DNA of 64,000 nt, taken from the NCBI RefSeq assembly GCF_001426705.1, contig NZ_LMFC01000004.1, forward strand, positions 62,001-126,000, written 5' to 3'. The DNA is from Cellulomonas sp. Root485. Its GTDB lineage: Bacteria; Actinomycetota; Actinomycetes; Actinomycetales; Cellulomonadaceae. Positions within the stretch are counted from its first letter, which is position 1; the number at the start of each line of letters is the position of its first letter. The position numbers were made by a program, and so were the translations under genes. Below, piece by piece: positions 28,001-36,252 of the stretch. The notes beneath the pieces were generated by a model. That model ran no database searches. It saw only the letters and a list, made by a program, of their open reading frames with translations, and was not told the DNA's origin.

Positions 28001-30386
28001 CGAACGCGCGCAGCGCGTCGAGGTCCTCGCCGACTACGTCGCCGATCAGTTCCTGCGGAGGGGCAGTAAGCCAGCGCCCGATCTCGGCAACCTCTGGAGC
28101 GACATGTTCGGCCGCGGCCACCAACTTGGTGAGCTCGCCATCGAGGTCCTTGGACGGCCCTCCCCACCCAAGCCCGAAGCGCGCCTCGCTCGCGGGCAGC
28201 CAGCCTGTCGCGGTCGGGACCCGCATACCGAGGCCAGCGAGAACCTCCTGGCCGATGTCGCGCGACGTTCTTCGGTACAGGTTGAAAGCGAATGAGAAGC
28301 ACTCGGCGAGGTCGCGCTTCGATGCCTCGCCTGGGCTGGTGGCAAGCTCTGTCATCGTCGCTGCCACGGCGCGAAGCACGGTCTCGGTTCCGTACTCGTT
28401 GACCAGCCCGAAGCGGGCAAGCCATTCCCGCCCGCGCCGCAGACGCTGGTCTGTCCTCGAGACGCGCGCCGGCACGTGGGGCGACGTGAAGACGACGCGG
28501 CCGCGAAGCGCGTTCGGGAGCTGGGGCAGTTCGGTAGAGTCTTCCGAAGCCTGCTGCGGCGGGAAGTAGATTGCCGGGGCGGCCTCGGACCGCCCTGCCC
28601 GCGAGATCCCCGCGGTCTGGTCCAGGATGAGCGCTCGCCCGGTGAACTCTGCCGGACTGGCCCCAGTGTCGGCGAGGTCGTCGTAGAAGTCAGCCCACCG
28701 CTCCGGCGACGCGCTCGCAGAATGGAGCGTCCTGGCGACCGCTTCAGCCCACTCGGCGATATCGGAATGCGTCGGATCGAATACCCACCCGCGTGACTTG
28801 AGGACGTCGAGTAGGTGGCCCGTGCGCAGTTCGCCGATCCGTGGATCGATTAGCTCGGCTACTTCCGCCGTGGTGATCGCCTGGGCCGTGAACTCCAGGA
28901 ACCCTTGTGGCCACCGGTACGCCCGCGAGAAGGATGTATGGGCGTTCGCCGAACCCTTAAAAGTCGGGATGAAGGGCAACTCCCAAAGATCTTCGCCGAG
29001 GTTCGTCAGCGCGCGCTCCAGCGCGACAGCGTCTTGGGTCCACGATGCAGCGTCGAGGACCAGCTCGTCCGGGACCGGCACGGCGTCGTTGGCAACCGCA
29101 CCGAGCAACGCAGCACAGATATGCGCCGCCGCGTCGAGGAGTACGCGATTCACGATCAGGCTATGGTCGAGAGTAGTGCGGTCAGCTCGAGTGACGAACG
29201 GCGCGTTGAGGAATGCCGGTAGCGGCGCGATTGCGGCCTCGCCCATCGGCAGGAACGTGAAGAGACGGCCGCCTGGCAGCGGATCACCGAGCGGAAAAGC
29301 GATGCTGACCCTCGCAGGGCCCTTCCACCCCTGCCAGTTCGGAGTGTCGATGCTCTGGTGGATCGCCTTCGTGAAGTCATCTTCGGCTATGTCGTAGTCC
29401 GCGACTATGTATCGGGCCCCGCTGCTGAGGTCGAGCTCGCGTACCGCTACACCGTGTCCGATCGCGCCGCTCCAGGCCAACTCGCGCTGGTCGCGCACCA
29501 GTACGGTTTCGTCCGGGTCGCCCTCGGGCCGAGCGACTGTGAAAGACGCGAGCGAGATCCTGTCCAAGAAGAGGTGAAACGGCACGTCGACAGAGATGAT
29601 CGCGTCGACCTGGGCCCGGGCGCTCACGGCTGCATCTACGGACTTGATCGGCAGCCGGATCACAGTCGAGTAGCCCTCATCGGCGAATCGCTCTACGGCG
29701 TCGGGGAGGTCTTTGTCCAGCGGGACGGGTACACGCAGACTGGCGAGGTTGTCGCGCAACTCATTGCCGAGCCCAGGTTCGGTCGGCGCGATGCGCAGTG
29801 CGATGGTGTCGAAGTCGTCGGGCCGAGCAAATCGGAACCGATAGCCGTCGAGGCCGGAGGCTCCTTCCCCGGTAGCGGAGTAGACCTCGGGGAACGCACT
29901 TAGTTCGAGGACACTCTTGAAACCAATCCCCTTGTTGCCAATGCTCTCGTCGGGACGCTTGCTGCTGTTGCCGGTGCCCGTGATGCCCCTGAAGTTCTCG
30001 TCAGAGATCGGCTCGCCGCGGTTGGCTACGTAGAGCGTCCCGAACTCGCCTTCGCGCAGGTCGAGCAGAACTGCGAGCTCGCCATCATCGCGTTCTGCGG
30101 AGTGGGCGTCATGGCCGTTCTGGAGCAGCTCAATGACGGTTCGCCCGGCGTACTCGGGCGCGAGGACCCCTTCGATGAGGCTTTTGAGGTCTCCCGTGGC
30201 GTTACTGCCTTCATCGCGCCCCGTGAGGTAGACCTTCGCTTCCGCGTCCGCACGGCGAAGGATGTGTGCGCGGAATTTGGCCCGGTCCGACGTTGGGGTC
30301 ACGTCCGCATCCAAGGATACTTCGAAGGCAAGACCCGAGCCTCGTGGGGCCACGCCTTTCGAGTTGGACGAGAGGTCAGCCGACAT
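25008..30386 (-). CDS. Giant HSP90-like ATPase with C-terminal DUF3883 nuclease-like domain
   Basis: Protein of 1792 residues from ATG 30386; an earlier in-frame ATG at 30503 would add 39 residues and no strong ribosome site decides between them. N-terminal GHKL/sacsin-like ATPase: EGVLAPEYAGRTVIELLQNGHDAH (N-box, about 71-95), VANRGEPIS (about 120-128) and SIGNKGIGFKSVLELS (about 148-163). A long middle of roughly 1300 residues carries no recognised domain. The C-terminal 200 residues are DUF3883 (NO VEIN-type): GEAAVGEWIREQF, DSLGYDFRVKLPDGTLLFEVKSS, a D...ExK arrangement like PD-(D/E)xK nucleases. Such large ATPase/DUF3883 proteins occur in restriction-like islands, which fits its place beside mcrBC. 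The frame is completely open. Confidence 0.85.
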   Translation of the reverse strand: MSADLSSNSKGVAPRGSGLAFEVSLDADVTPTSDRAKFRAHILRRADAEAKVYLTGRDEGSNATGDLKSLIEGVLAPEYAGRTVIELLQNGHDAHSAERDDGELAVLLDLREGEFGTLYVANRGEPISDENFRGITGTGNSSKRPDESIGNKGIGFKSVLELSAFPEVYSATGEGASGLDGYRFRFARPDDFDTIALRIAPTEPGLGNELRDNLASLRVPVPLDKDLPDAVERFADEGYSTVIRLPIKSVDAAVSARAQVDAIISVDVPFHLFLDRISLASFTVARPEGDPDETVLVRDQRELAWSGAIGHGVAVRELDLSSGARYIVADYDIAEDDFTKAIHQSIDTPNWQGWKGPARVSIAFPLGDPLPGGRLFTFLPMGEAAIAPLPAFLNAPFVTRADRTTLDHSLIVNRVLLDAAAHICAALLGAVANDAVPVPDELVLDAASWTQDAVALERALTNLGEDLWELPFIPTFKGSANAHTSFSRAYRWPQGFLEFTAQAITTAEVAELIDPRIGELRTGHLLDVLKSRGWVFDPTHSDIAEWAEAVARTLHSASASPERWADFYDDLADTGASPAEFTGRALILDQTAGISRAGRSEAAPAIYFPPQQASEDSTELPQLPNALRGRVVFTSPHVPARVSRTDQRLRRGREWLARFGLVNEYGTETVLRAVAATMTELATSPGEASKRDLAECFSFAFNLYRRTSRDIGQEVLAGLGMRVPTATGWLPASEARFGLGWGGPSKDLDGELTKLVAAAEHVAPEVAEIGRWLTAPPQELIGDVVGEDLDALRAFVEALGVKHGLWPVAGRLPSSRKQAEFVNPAGATSDLPAAGFDIDAWVNLATGWTQARPQYTTTQYGPKSPWHLLPGQGQFAQLDAIAQRLYSNLVLRGIAEWPESALEVRFARPGDQTEGALPSPLAAFLSAAAWVPQTTPGARDDVTLVTPADAWWMAESETIEFLPAQPPQARAWSSPQLLERARRLGLRIWDSGETWADRLHFLADLVTENPVTGRTGWLVRREVERAWNDFIEIDPPEVPTRLIVSSEGQLSAVESQSPDRGKVYVNDVDRPRHARLVESSAARLLPIQNHRVGRRLLESLAQRGVVLDSILDVDVEVLIDGQAVDAVFHTPIHDLGLGWLMPLVVTALTLKYQSFPPLSPNAVAESLARLEETRVAVGRTVSVTIGGQVAGSGRMAHLVESSNGHLIAVGAGDSTAAARILDLAAEPLAQVIGAPSLADSLRLAIRDLAEGGLGGDPARDIARSLGLSADAVHAVIDIHRPTFDTAPTKFVLLGLYPETGFELHESATEFEDQSQVQAWLARRLTANEVQRVLSLSVAQDRNAEVARAAADLRSLNERLRAIGFTAITNVDGQAVAFRAYLQEHGSRLRTELRDRFAPAFNEDDGLDQYVRARVQLADLPPDPTWAQDRWDLLDEEVGAYLRRWLNEHAPAAPQTIDTDHSGVDETRVQAQRSLRSFFGKLPETIEAWCHAHHVPRPERFDATALLEDATASGRLDFRSLSASEVAHLLAHRGHWPHGMPHATAPTELGLTSAHLQAAKARLSARTLEEQSRVKTMTFEGSDFAADDEDLARLYEAARTAVPQEALATDVSTVELAASTVSETSPKRAGQVSPGRRGFKATSVPPEKALLIGLLGEAAVGEWIREQFSRPPEDTWVSGYRKTVFGDDNGDDSLGYDFRVKLPDGTLLFEVKSSVADDGVIHLAESEVRRAQDLLPGEEYSIIYVSHVTEPARMRIHRLPNPFSPGGLMRYRVVGEAVSLKFELAGRNNDQSP

Positions 30387-30514
30387 TGTTCTGCAGCCAT
30401 GCCGAGAGCGTAGACACTCGACTGCGCGCGTCGCTCTCGACTCACGGACGGATCGAGCACCCACGGTGCCGTGAGTTGGGACCAGGTAACCGTCGACTGG
30501 CATGAATGCGGGTC

Positions 30515-30772
30515 ATGTCGACGACCACTTCGCTCGCACATGTCAAGGCGCACCTGTCAGCGATCGTCGGCTCGGTGCACGACACACATGAGCGCGTGGT
30601 CATCAAACGCGACGGGGAGCCGTCTGCCGGTCCTGATCGCTCCCGACGACCTCGCTTCCCTCGAGGAGGCCGTCGAGATCCTGTCGAGCCGGAGGTTGAT
30701 GGCTGACCTCGCCAGTCTCGTGCGGAGATCGAGTCAGGCGACACCGTCGAGCGCACCGCGCTGCCTCGCTGA
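30515..30772 (+). pseudogene. Phd/YefM-type antitoxin, two frameshifts
   Basis: From ATG 30515 the translation reads MSTTTSLAHVKAHLSAIVGSVHDTHERVVIKRDGEPSA, a typical YefM N-terminus. An extra G near 30636 throws the frame. The next frame reads VLIAPDDLASLEEAVEILSSRRLMADLASL. Two extra bases near 30721 shift it again to EIESGDTVERTALPR and TGA at 30770-30772. All three pieces match one antitoxin, so it was intact once. The TGATG junction with the toxin start shows the original coupled operon. Confidence 0.8.
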
Positions 30773-31031
30773 TGAGCTACGGCATTCGTTGGGCATCCCC
30801 GGCCCGACGAGCGGTCGAGCAGACCTTGCCCGAGGCGGTCGCTGCCGCCGTGTGGAAATTCGTCACCGGGCCGATCGAGGAGAATCCTCACCGCGTCGGC
30901 AAGCGCTGCTGCGAGAGCTGGCCGGCTTCTGGTCGGCCCGCTGCGGCAAGTACCGCGTCATCTACGCGATCGACGACGAGCGGGAGATCGTCACCATCGA
31001 CGTTGTGGATCACCGACGAGACGTCTTCTAG
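30772..31031 (+). pseudogene. RelE/YoeB-type toxin, one frameshift
   Basis: ATG 30772 begins MSYGIRWASPARRAVEQTLPEAVAAAVWKFVTGPIEENPHRVGKR, the start of a RelE-like mRNA interferase. At about 30907 one C is missing, since 'CGC TGC TGC' should read 'CGC CTG CTG'. The remainder (LLRELAGFWSARCGKYRVIYAIDDEREIVTIDVVDHRRDVF) continues in another frame to a normal end at 31031. The conserved core RCGKYRVIY and the terminal RRDVF are recognisable. With its antitoxin also broken, loss of the toxin would have been needed for survival. Confidence 0.85.
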
Positions 31032-31390
31032 TAATTGCGCGCAGCCCGGCTCTGGTTGACCATGTCAACGAAACGGCCCGGATCGGTCGGTTGAGCCGGA
31101 AGGTCCAACACGTAGCTGCAGGTCAGGCGCCTGTCCGCTCGTGTCAACACGCGCCGAATCGCTTTCGATTCCCGCCACCTTCACGGAAAGTGGACTCTGA
31201 CCTGTGTAAATGCGGTCGGACGAACAGCATTGACGCAATCAACGTCTTGCACGCGAGAGCTGGCGTCGTCTTCCTCGCCATGAGCAGGTCTTCTCGCTTC
31301 CTCCGGGCCGGACCCGGTATCAGCGTGTCCACTCTCAGGGGTCAAGGAACCCTGGACGCGTACGACGCCACAGGGTTGCTGCCCCTGGGT
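31032..31390. other. Island right edge, 359 bp without a gene
   Basis: This stretch carries the attR-like repeat at 31164-31184 and no supported gene. Before the repeat the sequence is still island-like. After it, 31185-31390 is the 3' flank of the lacI gene, with no convincing hairpin. Confidence 0.5.
31164..31184 (+). repeat. Right attachment repeat (attR-like copy of tmRNA 3' end)
   Basis: This is the second copy of the 21-bp tmRNA end found at 170-190; only one base differs (T for C at 31181). The T-loop and acceptor strand are present, but the rest of a tmRNA is not, so this is the island's distal end. It lies 133 bp after the broken toxin gene. Confidence 0.8.
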
Positions 31391-32413
31391 CTAGACGCGT
31401 GGCCGGACTGGGCCGGTCGAGCGGCGCACGATCAGCTCGGAGCGTCGTGGTGGAAGTGGCGGGGGCGCTACGCCGTCGATGCGCGCAAGCAGCTGCTGCA
31501 CCGCATCCCCGCCCTGGGCTGTGAAATCGAGCCGAAGGGTCGTAAGTGGCGGCGAGAAGTACGCCGCCTCCGGGATGTCATCGACTCCCGTGACGCTGAC
31601 GTCGTCCGGTACACGGTAGCCGCGCTCGTTGAGGGCGAGGATGACACCGAGCGCCGTCTGGTCGTTGGCTGCGACAAACGCCGTCGCGGGCAGCTCTTCC
31701 GGCCAAGACGCGATTGCCTCATAGCCGGAGCGGGCGGACCAATCGCCGTGAATGACCCCGCGAGAGCGCAGGCCGAGCTCGGCGACCGCGGCCTCATACT
31801 CGCGGATGCGGTTGCGCGCCCCCACCCAATCGTGCGGGCCGGCGATGTGCACGACATCGCGGTGACCGAGATCGGCGAGGTGACGCAGCACGGCGAAGAG
31901 GCCATTTCCGGCGGGCGTGGAGTCGGGCGGCGTCTTGTCTGTGCCTGTGGCCAGGTAGAGCGGCACCCGGAACGTCGTCGTCTCCACCGCGTTCGTCACC
32001 TCGTCGGTCGACGAGAGCGCCAGGACCCCGGCAAGGTCGAACTGCGATGCGAGGTCGATGGACTCGCGAATCGCTGCGGGGTCGTGCACATCCAGCGTGA
32101 TGACGTCTAGCAAGTAGCCGGCATCGCGGGCGGCCATGTTGGCGCCCTCGAGGATCTTGTTCGGACCGACCTGCGTGATCTCGTGGGTGAGCGTAGCGAT
32201 CCTGTGCGAGCGGCCCGTAGTCAGCGAGCGGGCGTTGAGATTCGGCCTGTAGCCGAGTTCGCGGATCGCCTTCGCGACGCGGTCGCGGGTGTCGGGGCGG
32301 ATGCCCGCGTAGCCCTTCAGCAACCTGGTCACGGTCGCGTGGGACACGCCGGCAACTCGCGCCACGTCATAGATCGTGGCTGGCCGTTCGACGCTTGGTT
32401 GCGCCTCGATCAT
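31391..32413 (-). CDS. LacI-family transcriptional repressor
   Basis: Repressor of 340 residues. ATG 32413 has GGAGGAAAG directly upstream and opens MIEAQPSVERPATIYDVARVAGVSHATVTRLLKGYAG, a classical LacI helix-turn-helix with hinge helix (GYRPNLNARSLTTGRS). The periplasmic-binding-protein-like sensor domain follows (ILEGANMAARDAGYLLDVITLD ... VAANDQTALGVILALNERGYRVPDDVSVTGVDDIPEAAYFSPPLTTLRLD). It is divergent from the GH42/ABC operon, and two palindromes in the shared promoter are the obvious operators. It most likely releases the operon on binding a sugar. Confidence 0.92.
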   Translation of the reverse strand: MIEAQPSVERPATIYDVARVAGVSHATVTRLLKGYAGIRPDTRDRVAKAIRELGYRPNLNARSLTTGRSHRIATLTHEITQVGPNKILEGANMAARDAGYLLDVITLDVHDPAAIRESIDLASQFDLAGVLALSSTDEVTNAVETTTFRVPLYLATGTDKTPPDSTPAGNGLFAVLRHLADLGHRDVVHIAGPHDWVGARNRIREYEAAVAELGLRSRGVIHGDWSARSGYEAIASWPEELPATAFVAANDQTALGVILALNERGYRVPDDVSVTGVDDIPEAAYFSPPLTTLRLDFTAQGGDAVQQLLARIDGVAPPPLPPRRSELIVRRSTGPVRPRV

Positions 32414-32662
32414 CTTTCCTCCGCGGCAATGAGGTCTCGAAATCATGACGTTACCGGCCGGCCCCGATCCTTCATCGGGTCGGGCGCGGCTCGGTGGTCA
32501 CGGGTCCGATCTTGGCGCTTGGGTGTAACGGACTGGCCCGCTGTCGTGCGGGGTGGACGCCGGTTCCACTCGCCGGAGTCGTGCTCGAGGACGTTGGGAT
32601 GGAACGTGCTCCTCGAACTGCGATGCGGCACGTCACCACCCGTGGGAGGACGGGGCCGGGGC

Positions 32663-32692
32663 TTGACACCGCGATGTTACCGGCAACATCAT
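32663..32692 (+). promoter_or_regulatory. Likely promoter of the GH42/ABC operon
   Basis: A perfect -35 hexamer TTGACA at 32663-32668 is followed, after 18 bases, by CATCAT at 32687-32692 as a possible -10. The first operator lies inside the spacer and overlaps the -10, so bound repressor would block RNA polymerase. Confidence 0.6.
32673..32690. promoter_or_regulatory. LacI-type operator 1
   Basis: GATGTTACCGGCAACATC, an 18-bp palindrome with one mismatch and the central CG typical of LacI-family sites. It overlaps the promoter spacer and -10, so binding should shut off the downstream operon. Confidence 0.75.
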
Positions 32693-32703
32693 GCTCACCT
32701 CGG

Positions 32704-32721
32704 GATGTTGCCGGCAACATC
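32704..32721. promoter_or_regulatory. LacI-type operator 2
   Basis: GATGTTGCCGGCAACATC, a perfect 18-bp palindrome 31 bp (about three helical turns) downstream of operator 1. The spacing puts both sites on one face of the DNA and suggests cooperative binding. It lies between the promoter and the TTG start at 32755. Confidence 0.8.
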
Positions 32722-32754
32722 GCCGTTCAACCTAAGCCACAATGGAGTGAGCTC

Positions 32755-34863
32755 TTGGCCGACGCGCACCTGCTACCTGACCGCATCCTGTTCGGAGCAG
32801 CCTTCTACGACGAGTACCGCGTCAACGGTGACCTCGAGCGCGACCTTGACCTGATGGCCGAGGCATCCTTCTCAGTCATTCGCGTGGGCGAGTCTGTGTG
32901 GGCGACGTGGGAGCCAGAGCCGGGGGTGTATCACCTCGACTGGCTGCAGCCGGTGCTCGACGGTGCGCGTGCCCGCGGCATCTCGGTCGTGCTCGGCACG
33001 CCAACCTATGCCGTCCCCCCGTGGCTGCGCGCGATGGATCCGGAGCTCGCGGGCGAGGAGGCCACCGGGGTGCGCCATCCCTGGGGGTGGCGCCAGGAGG
33101 TCGACATCACGCATCCCCTGTTCCGGCAGCACGCGGAGGGCGTCATCCGGGCGATCGTCGCGAGGTATGCGAGCCACCCCGCGATCATCGGCTACCAGGT
33201 CGACAACGAGCCTGGCCCGTTCCTCCTGCACAACCAGCGCGTGTTCGATGGCTTCCTGGGCTGGCTCGGAGGGCGGTACGGGGACGTCGAGACGCTCAAC
33301 CGCGAATGGGGGCTCACGTTCTGGTCGCAGCGCATCCGCAGCTGGGACGAGCTCTGGCGTCCCGATGGCAACCACTCGCCGCAGTACCAGCTCGAGTGGC
33401 GCCGCTACCAGGCCGAGCTCGTCACGGAGTTCATCGCGTGGCAGGCCCGCATCGTGCGCGAGTACGCGGGTCCCCGCCAGTTCGTGACGACCTGCATCTC
33501 GTACGAACGCCCGGCGATCGACGACCGCCGGCTCGTGCAGCAGCTCGACGTCACGGCGGGCAATCCTTACTACCTGATGCAGGAGGCACTCCGCATCGGG
33601 GTCGAGGTACCGCGAACCGCGAAGTGGTGGTCGTCCGGAGCGTGGGCACTCTTTGAGCAGGGTGACCGCATGTTCAGCTCGGCACAGGCTCCGTTCCTGG
33701 TCACCGAGACGAATGCGCAGTCCATCGGGCAGTCCCACTGGCAGCACCACACGCCGTACCCGGGCCAGATCGCGCTCGCGGCCCTCGCGCTCGTGGCCCG
33801 CGGCGCTCGGATGATCGAGTACTGGCAGTGGCAGACACCCCACTACGGCATCGAGACCTACTGGGGCGGGGTGCTGCCGCACAGCGGCCAACCCGGTCGC
33901 ATCTACCGTGAGATCGCGGAGCTCGGTCGTCGGTTGCGCGACCTCGGGCCAGTGCTCGAGGGGTTCACGCCCGATGCCGACGTCGCCCTGCTCTACTCGA
34001 TCGACACCAAGCACAGCTTCGAGTTCTACCCGCCGCTCGCCGACGCCGAGGGCGGCCCAGATCGCACGTCGTACCTGCGGATCTTCGATCGCTACTACCG
34101 CGCGGCTTTCGAGGCGGGTATCCAGAGTCGGATCGTGCACGCAGACCAGTTCCGGGAGCGCGACGCGGAGGACGTCGTCGCCGAGTTCCCCACCCTCGTC
34201 GTGCCGACTCTCTACATCGCCGATGACGGCATGCTCGACGCACTCGTCCGTTACGCGGAGGCAGGCGGGCACCTCGTGGTCGGCATCCGTACCGGCTACG
34301 GTGACCAGCTCGCCAGGGCACGCCCCGAGCGAGCGCCCGGGCGTCTCGCCGCCGCGGCCGGGGTCTGGTACGACGAGTACTCCACGCTCGACGCTCCGGT
34401 CGGCATCGACGGCGCCGCCTTCGGTGGCGGCCACGCCGAGGGGTGGGCGGATGCGCTCGTCGCCGATGGCGCCGATGTCGTGGCCGTGTACTCCTCGGGC
34501 ATCTACGCGGGCCGACCCGCGGTGACCTCGCGCGAGCACGGTGCCGGGCGCGTCACCTACGTGGGCATGCTGCCCGACCTCGCGCTTGCGACATCCCTGC
34601 TTCGCTGGGCCGTTCCGATCGCGAGCGCGAACGGATGGCAGACGGATGCCCCGGTCACGGTCACCTCCGGCAGCAGTGGCGACCAGCGCGTCTGGTTCGT
34701 CAGCAACTGGTCACCCGAGCCCGCCACCGCGCACCCGCCGCGACGGAGCAGCGACGAACCGATCGTTCTCGAACCGTGGGATGTCACCGTCCTCGTCGAG
34801 CAACGCGACCCCGAGCCCGGGGCCGTCTCCATCCCGGAGCCAGAGAGAGTAGAGCAATCATGA
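32755..34863 (+). CDS. GH42-family beta-galactosidase-like glycoside hydrolase
   Basis: Protein of 702 residues. TTG 32755 is preferred because GGAG lies seven bases before it and the frame upstream runs through both operators. The TIM barrel begins DRILFGAAFYDEYRVNGDLERDLDLM. The acid/base is E152 in YQVDNEPGP and the nucleophile E318 in LVTETNAQS, the two GH42 glutamates. The C-terminal trimerisation and beta-sandwich regions complete the usual length. There is no signal peptide, so it acts in the cytoplasm on imported oligosaccharide. Substrates could be galactosides or arabinosides. It heads the operon and overlaps the binding-protein gene (ATGA). Confidence 0.9.
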   Translation: MADAHLLPDRILFGAAFYDEYRVNGDLERDLDLMAEASFSVIRVGESVWATWEPEPGVYHLDWLQPVLDGARARGISVVLGTPTYAVPPWLRAMDPELAGEEATGVRHPWGWRQEVDITHPLFRQHAEGVIRAIVARYASHPAIIGYQVDNEPGPFLLHNQRVFDGFLGWLGGRYGDVETLNREWGLTFWSQRIRSWDELWRPDGNHSPQYQLEWRRYQAELVTEFIAWQARIVREYAGPRQFVTTCISYERPAIDDRRLVQQLDVTAGNPYYLMQEALRIGVEVPRTAKWWSSGAWALFEQGDRMFSSAQAPFLVTETNAQSIGQSHWQHHTPYPGQIALAALALVARGARMIEYWQWQTPHYGIETYWGGVLPHSGQPGRIYREIAELGRRLRDLGPVLEGFTPDADVALLYSIDTKHSFEFYPPLADAEGGPDRTSYLRIFDRYYRAAFEAGIQSRIVHADQFRERDAEDVVAEFPTLVVPTLYIADDGMLDALVRYAEAGGHLVVGIRTGYGDQLARARPERAPGRLAAAAGVWYDEYSTLDAPVGIDGAAFGGGHAEGWADALVADGADVVAVYSSGIYAGRPAVTSREHGAGRVTYVGMLPDLALATSLLRWAVPIASANGWQTDAPVTVTSGSSGDQRVWFVSNWSPEPATAHPPRRSSDEPIVLEPWDVTVLVEQRDPEPGAVSIPEPERVEQS

Positions 34864-36245
34864 GGCAAGGAGCACGCAAGGCCGCGGTCGCGATCACCTC
34901 GATTGCCGCCGTGGCGGCATTGGCGCTCGCCGGCTGCACGCCCAGCACAGATCCGGACGACGACAGCCCGGGCTCGGACAGCACGGGCGGCGCCAACGGT
35001 CCGATCACGGATGCGCAACGCGAGGAAGCGCTGAGCACGCCGACCGACCTGACCTTCTGGACCTGGGTACCCGACGTCCAGGACCAGGTCGACATGTTCG
35101 AGAAGCAGTACCCGGAGATCAACGTCACGGTCGAGAACGTCGGCCAGGGCTTGGACCACTACTCGAAGGTGCGCACGGCATCACAGGCCGGTACCGGCGG
35201 CCCCGACGTGGTCCAGCTGGAGTACCAGTTCATCTCGTCGTTCGCGCAGACCGGCGAGCTGCTCGATCTCACGCCGTACGGTGCCGCGGACCTCGAGAGC
35301 CAGTACGTGCCGTGGGTCTGGAAGCAGGTCCTCTCCAACGACGAGGTGCTCGCGATCCCGCAGGACTCGGGACCCATGGGCAACCTGTACCGCGAGGACA
35401 TCATGCAGGCGGCAGGTGTCACCGAGCCTCCCGCGACGTGGGCCGACTACAAGACCGCCGCGGAGAAGGTGCGCGCGAACACGAGCTCCTACATCTCCAA
35501 CATGGCGCCGAGCCAGGGCGCGGGGTGGCTCGGGCTGTTGTGGCAGGCGGGTGTCAAGCCGTTCGGCTATGACGGCGGTGAGAAAGTCACGATCGACGTG
35601 AACAGCGCTGAGGCCAAGGACGTCATGGCCTACTGGCAGGACATGATCCAGAACGATCTCGTCTCCATCGACCCTGACTTCAACGACGAGTGGTACCAGG
35701 GTCTCAACCAGGGCAAGTACGCCGGCTGGCTGACGGCGGCGTGGGCTCCGGTCTTTCTCTCCGGCGCCGCGAAGGACACGTCGGGCCTGTGGCGCGCCGC
35801 ACCGCTGCCGCAGTGGGACACGAGCACGCCGGCCTCGGGAAACCAGGGCGGTTCAGCCGACGCGGTGCTCAAGACCACCAAGAATCCGATCGCGGCCTAC
35901 GAGCTGGCGAAGTGGATCAACAACGCGCAAGAGCCGGCGTTGCTGTTCACGACCCAGCAAAGCTTCTTCCCGACGGCGATCTCGGTACTCGAGGACCCGG
36001 TCTTCGTCGACCAGAAGTCCGACTTCTACGGTGGACAGGAGGTCAACAAGCTCTTCGCGGAGATCTCCACGACGGTCGACACGGACTGGCAGTGGCTGCC
36101 GTTCATGGAGTTCGCCTACTCCAGCTTCAACGAGACTTTCGGCGCCGCCGTCGCGGCCAAGGGCGATCTCGCTGCGGGCCTGGATGCGTGGCAGGACGCT
36201 CTCGTCGACTATGCAGAGCAGCAGGGCTTCACGGTCAACGGCTAG
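34860..36245 (+). CDS. Sugar ABC transporter substrate-binding lipoprotein
   Basis: Protein of 461 residues from ATG 34860, overlapping the GH42 stop. It has a signal peptide with lipobox ALAGC (residues about 20-24), then an acidic Ser/Gly linker. The remainder is an SBP_bac_1-type fold (LTFWTWVPDVQDQVDMFEKQYPEINVTVEN ... GLLWQAGVKPFGYDG ... FLSGAAKD). It captures oligosaccharide at the membrane surface for the two permeases that follow. A shared ATPase such as MsiK is not encoded nearby, which is usual in actinobacteria. Confidence 0.92.
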   Translation: MRQGARKAAVAITSIAAVAALALAGCTPSTDPDDDSPGSDSTGGANGPITDAQREEALSTPTDLTFWTWVPDVQDQVDMFEKQYPEINVTVENVGQGLDHYSKVRTASQAGTGGPDVVQLEYQFISSFAQTGELLDLTPYGAADLESQYVPWVWKQVLSNDEVLAIPQDSGPMGNLYREDIMQAAGVTEPPATWADYKTAAEKVRANTSSYISNMAPSQGAGWLGLLWQAGVKPFGYDGGEKVTIDVNSAEAKDVMAYWQDMIQNDLVSIDPDFNDEWYQGLNQGKYAGWLTAAWAPVFLSGAAKDTSGLWRAAPLPQWDTSTPASGNQGGSADAVLKTTKNPIAAYELAKWINNAQEPALLFTTQQSFFPTAISVLEDPVFVDQKSDFYGGQEVNKLFAEISTTVDTDWQWLPFMEFAYSSFNETFGAAVAAKGDLAAGLDAWQDALVDYAEQQGFTVNG

Positions 36246-36252
36246 AGAGCGG

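Noticed and set aside
1..31184. An integrative conjugative element
   Set aside because: I saw no relaxase, type IV secretion, TraG/FtsK-type or replication gene, so it is a simple genomic island.
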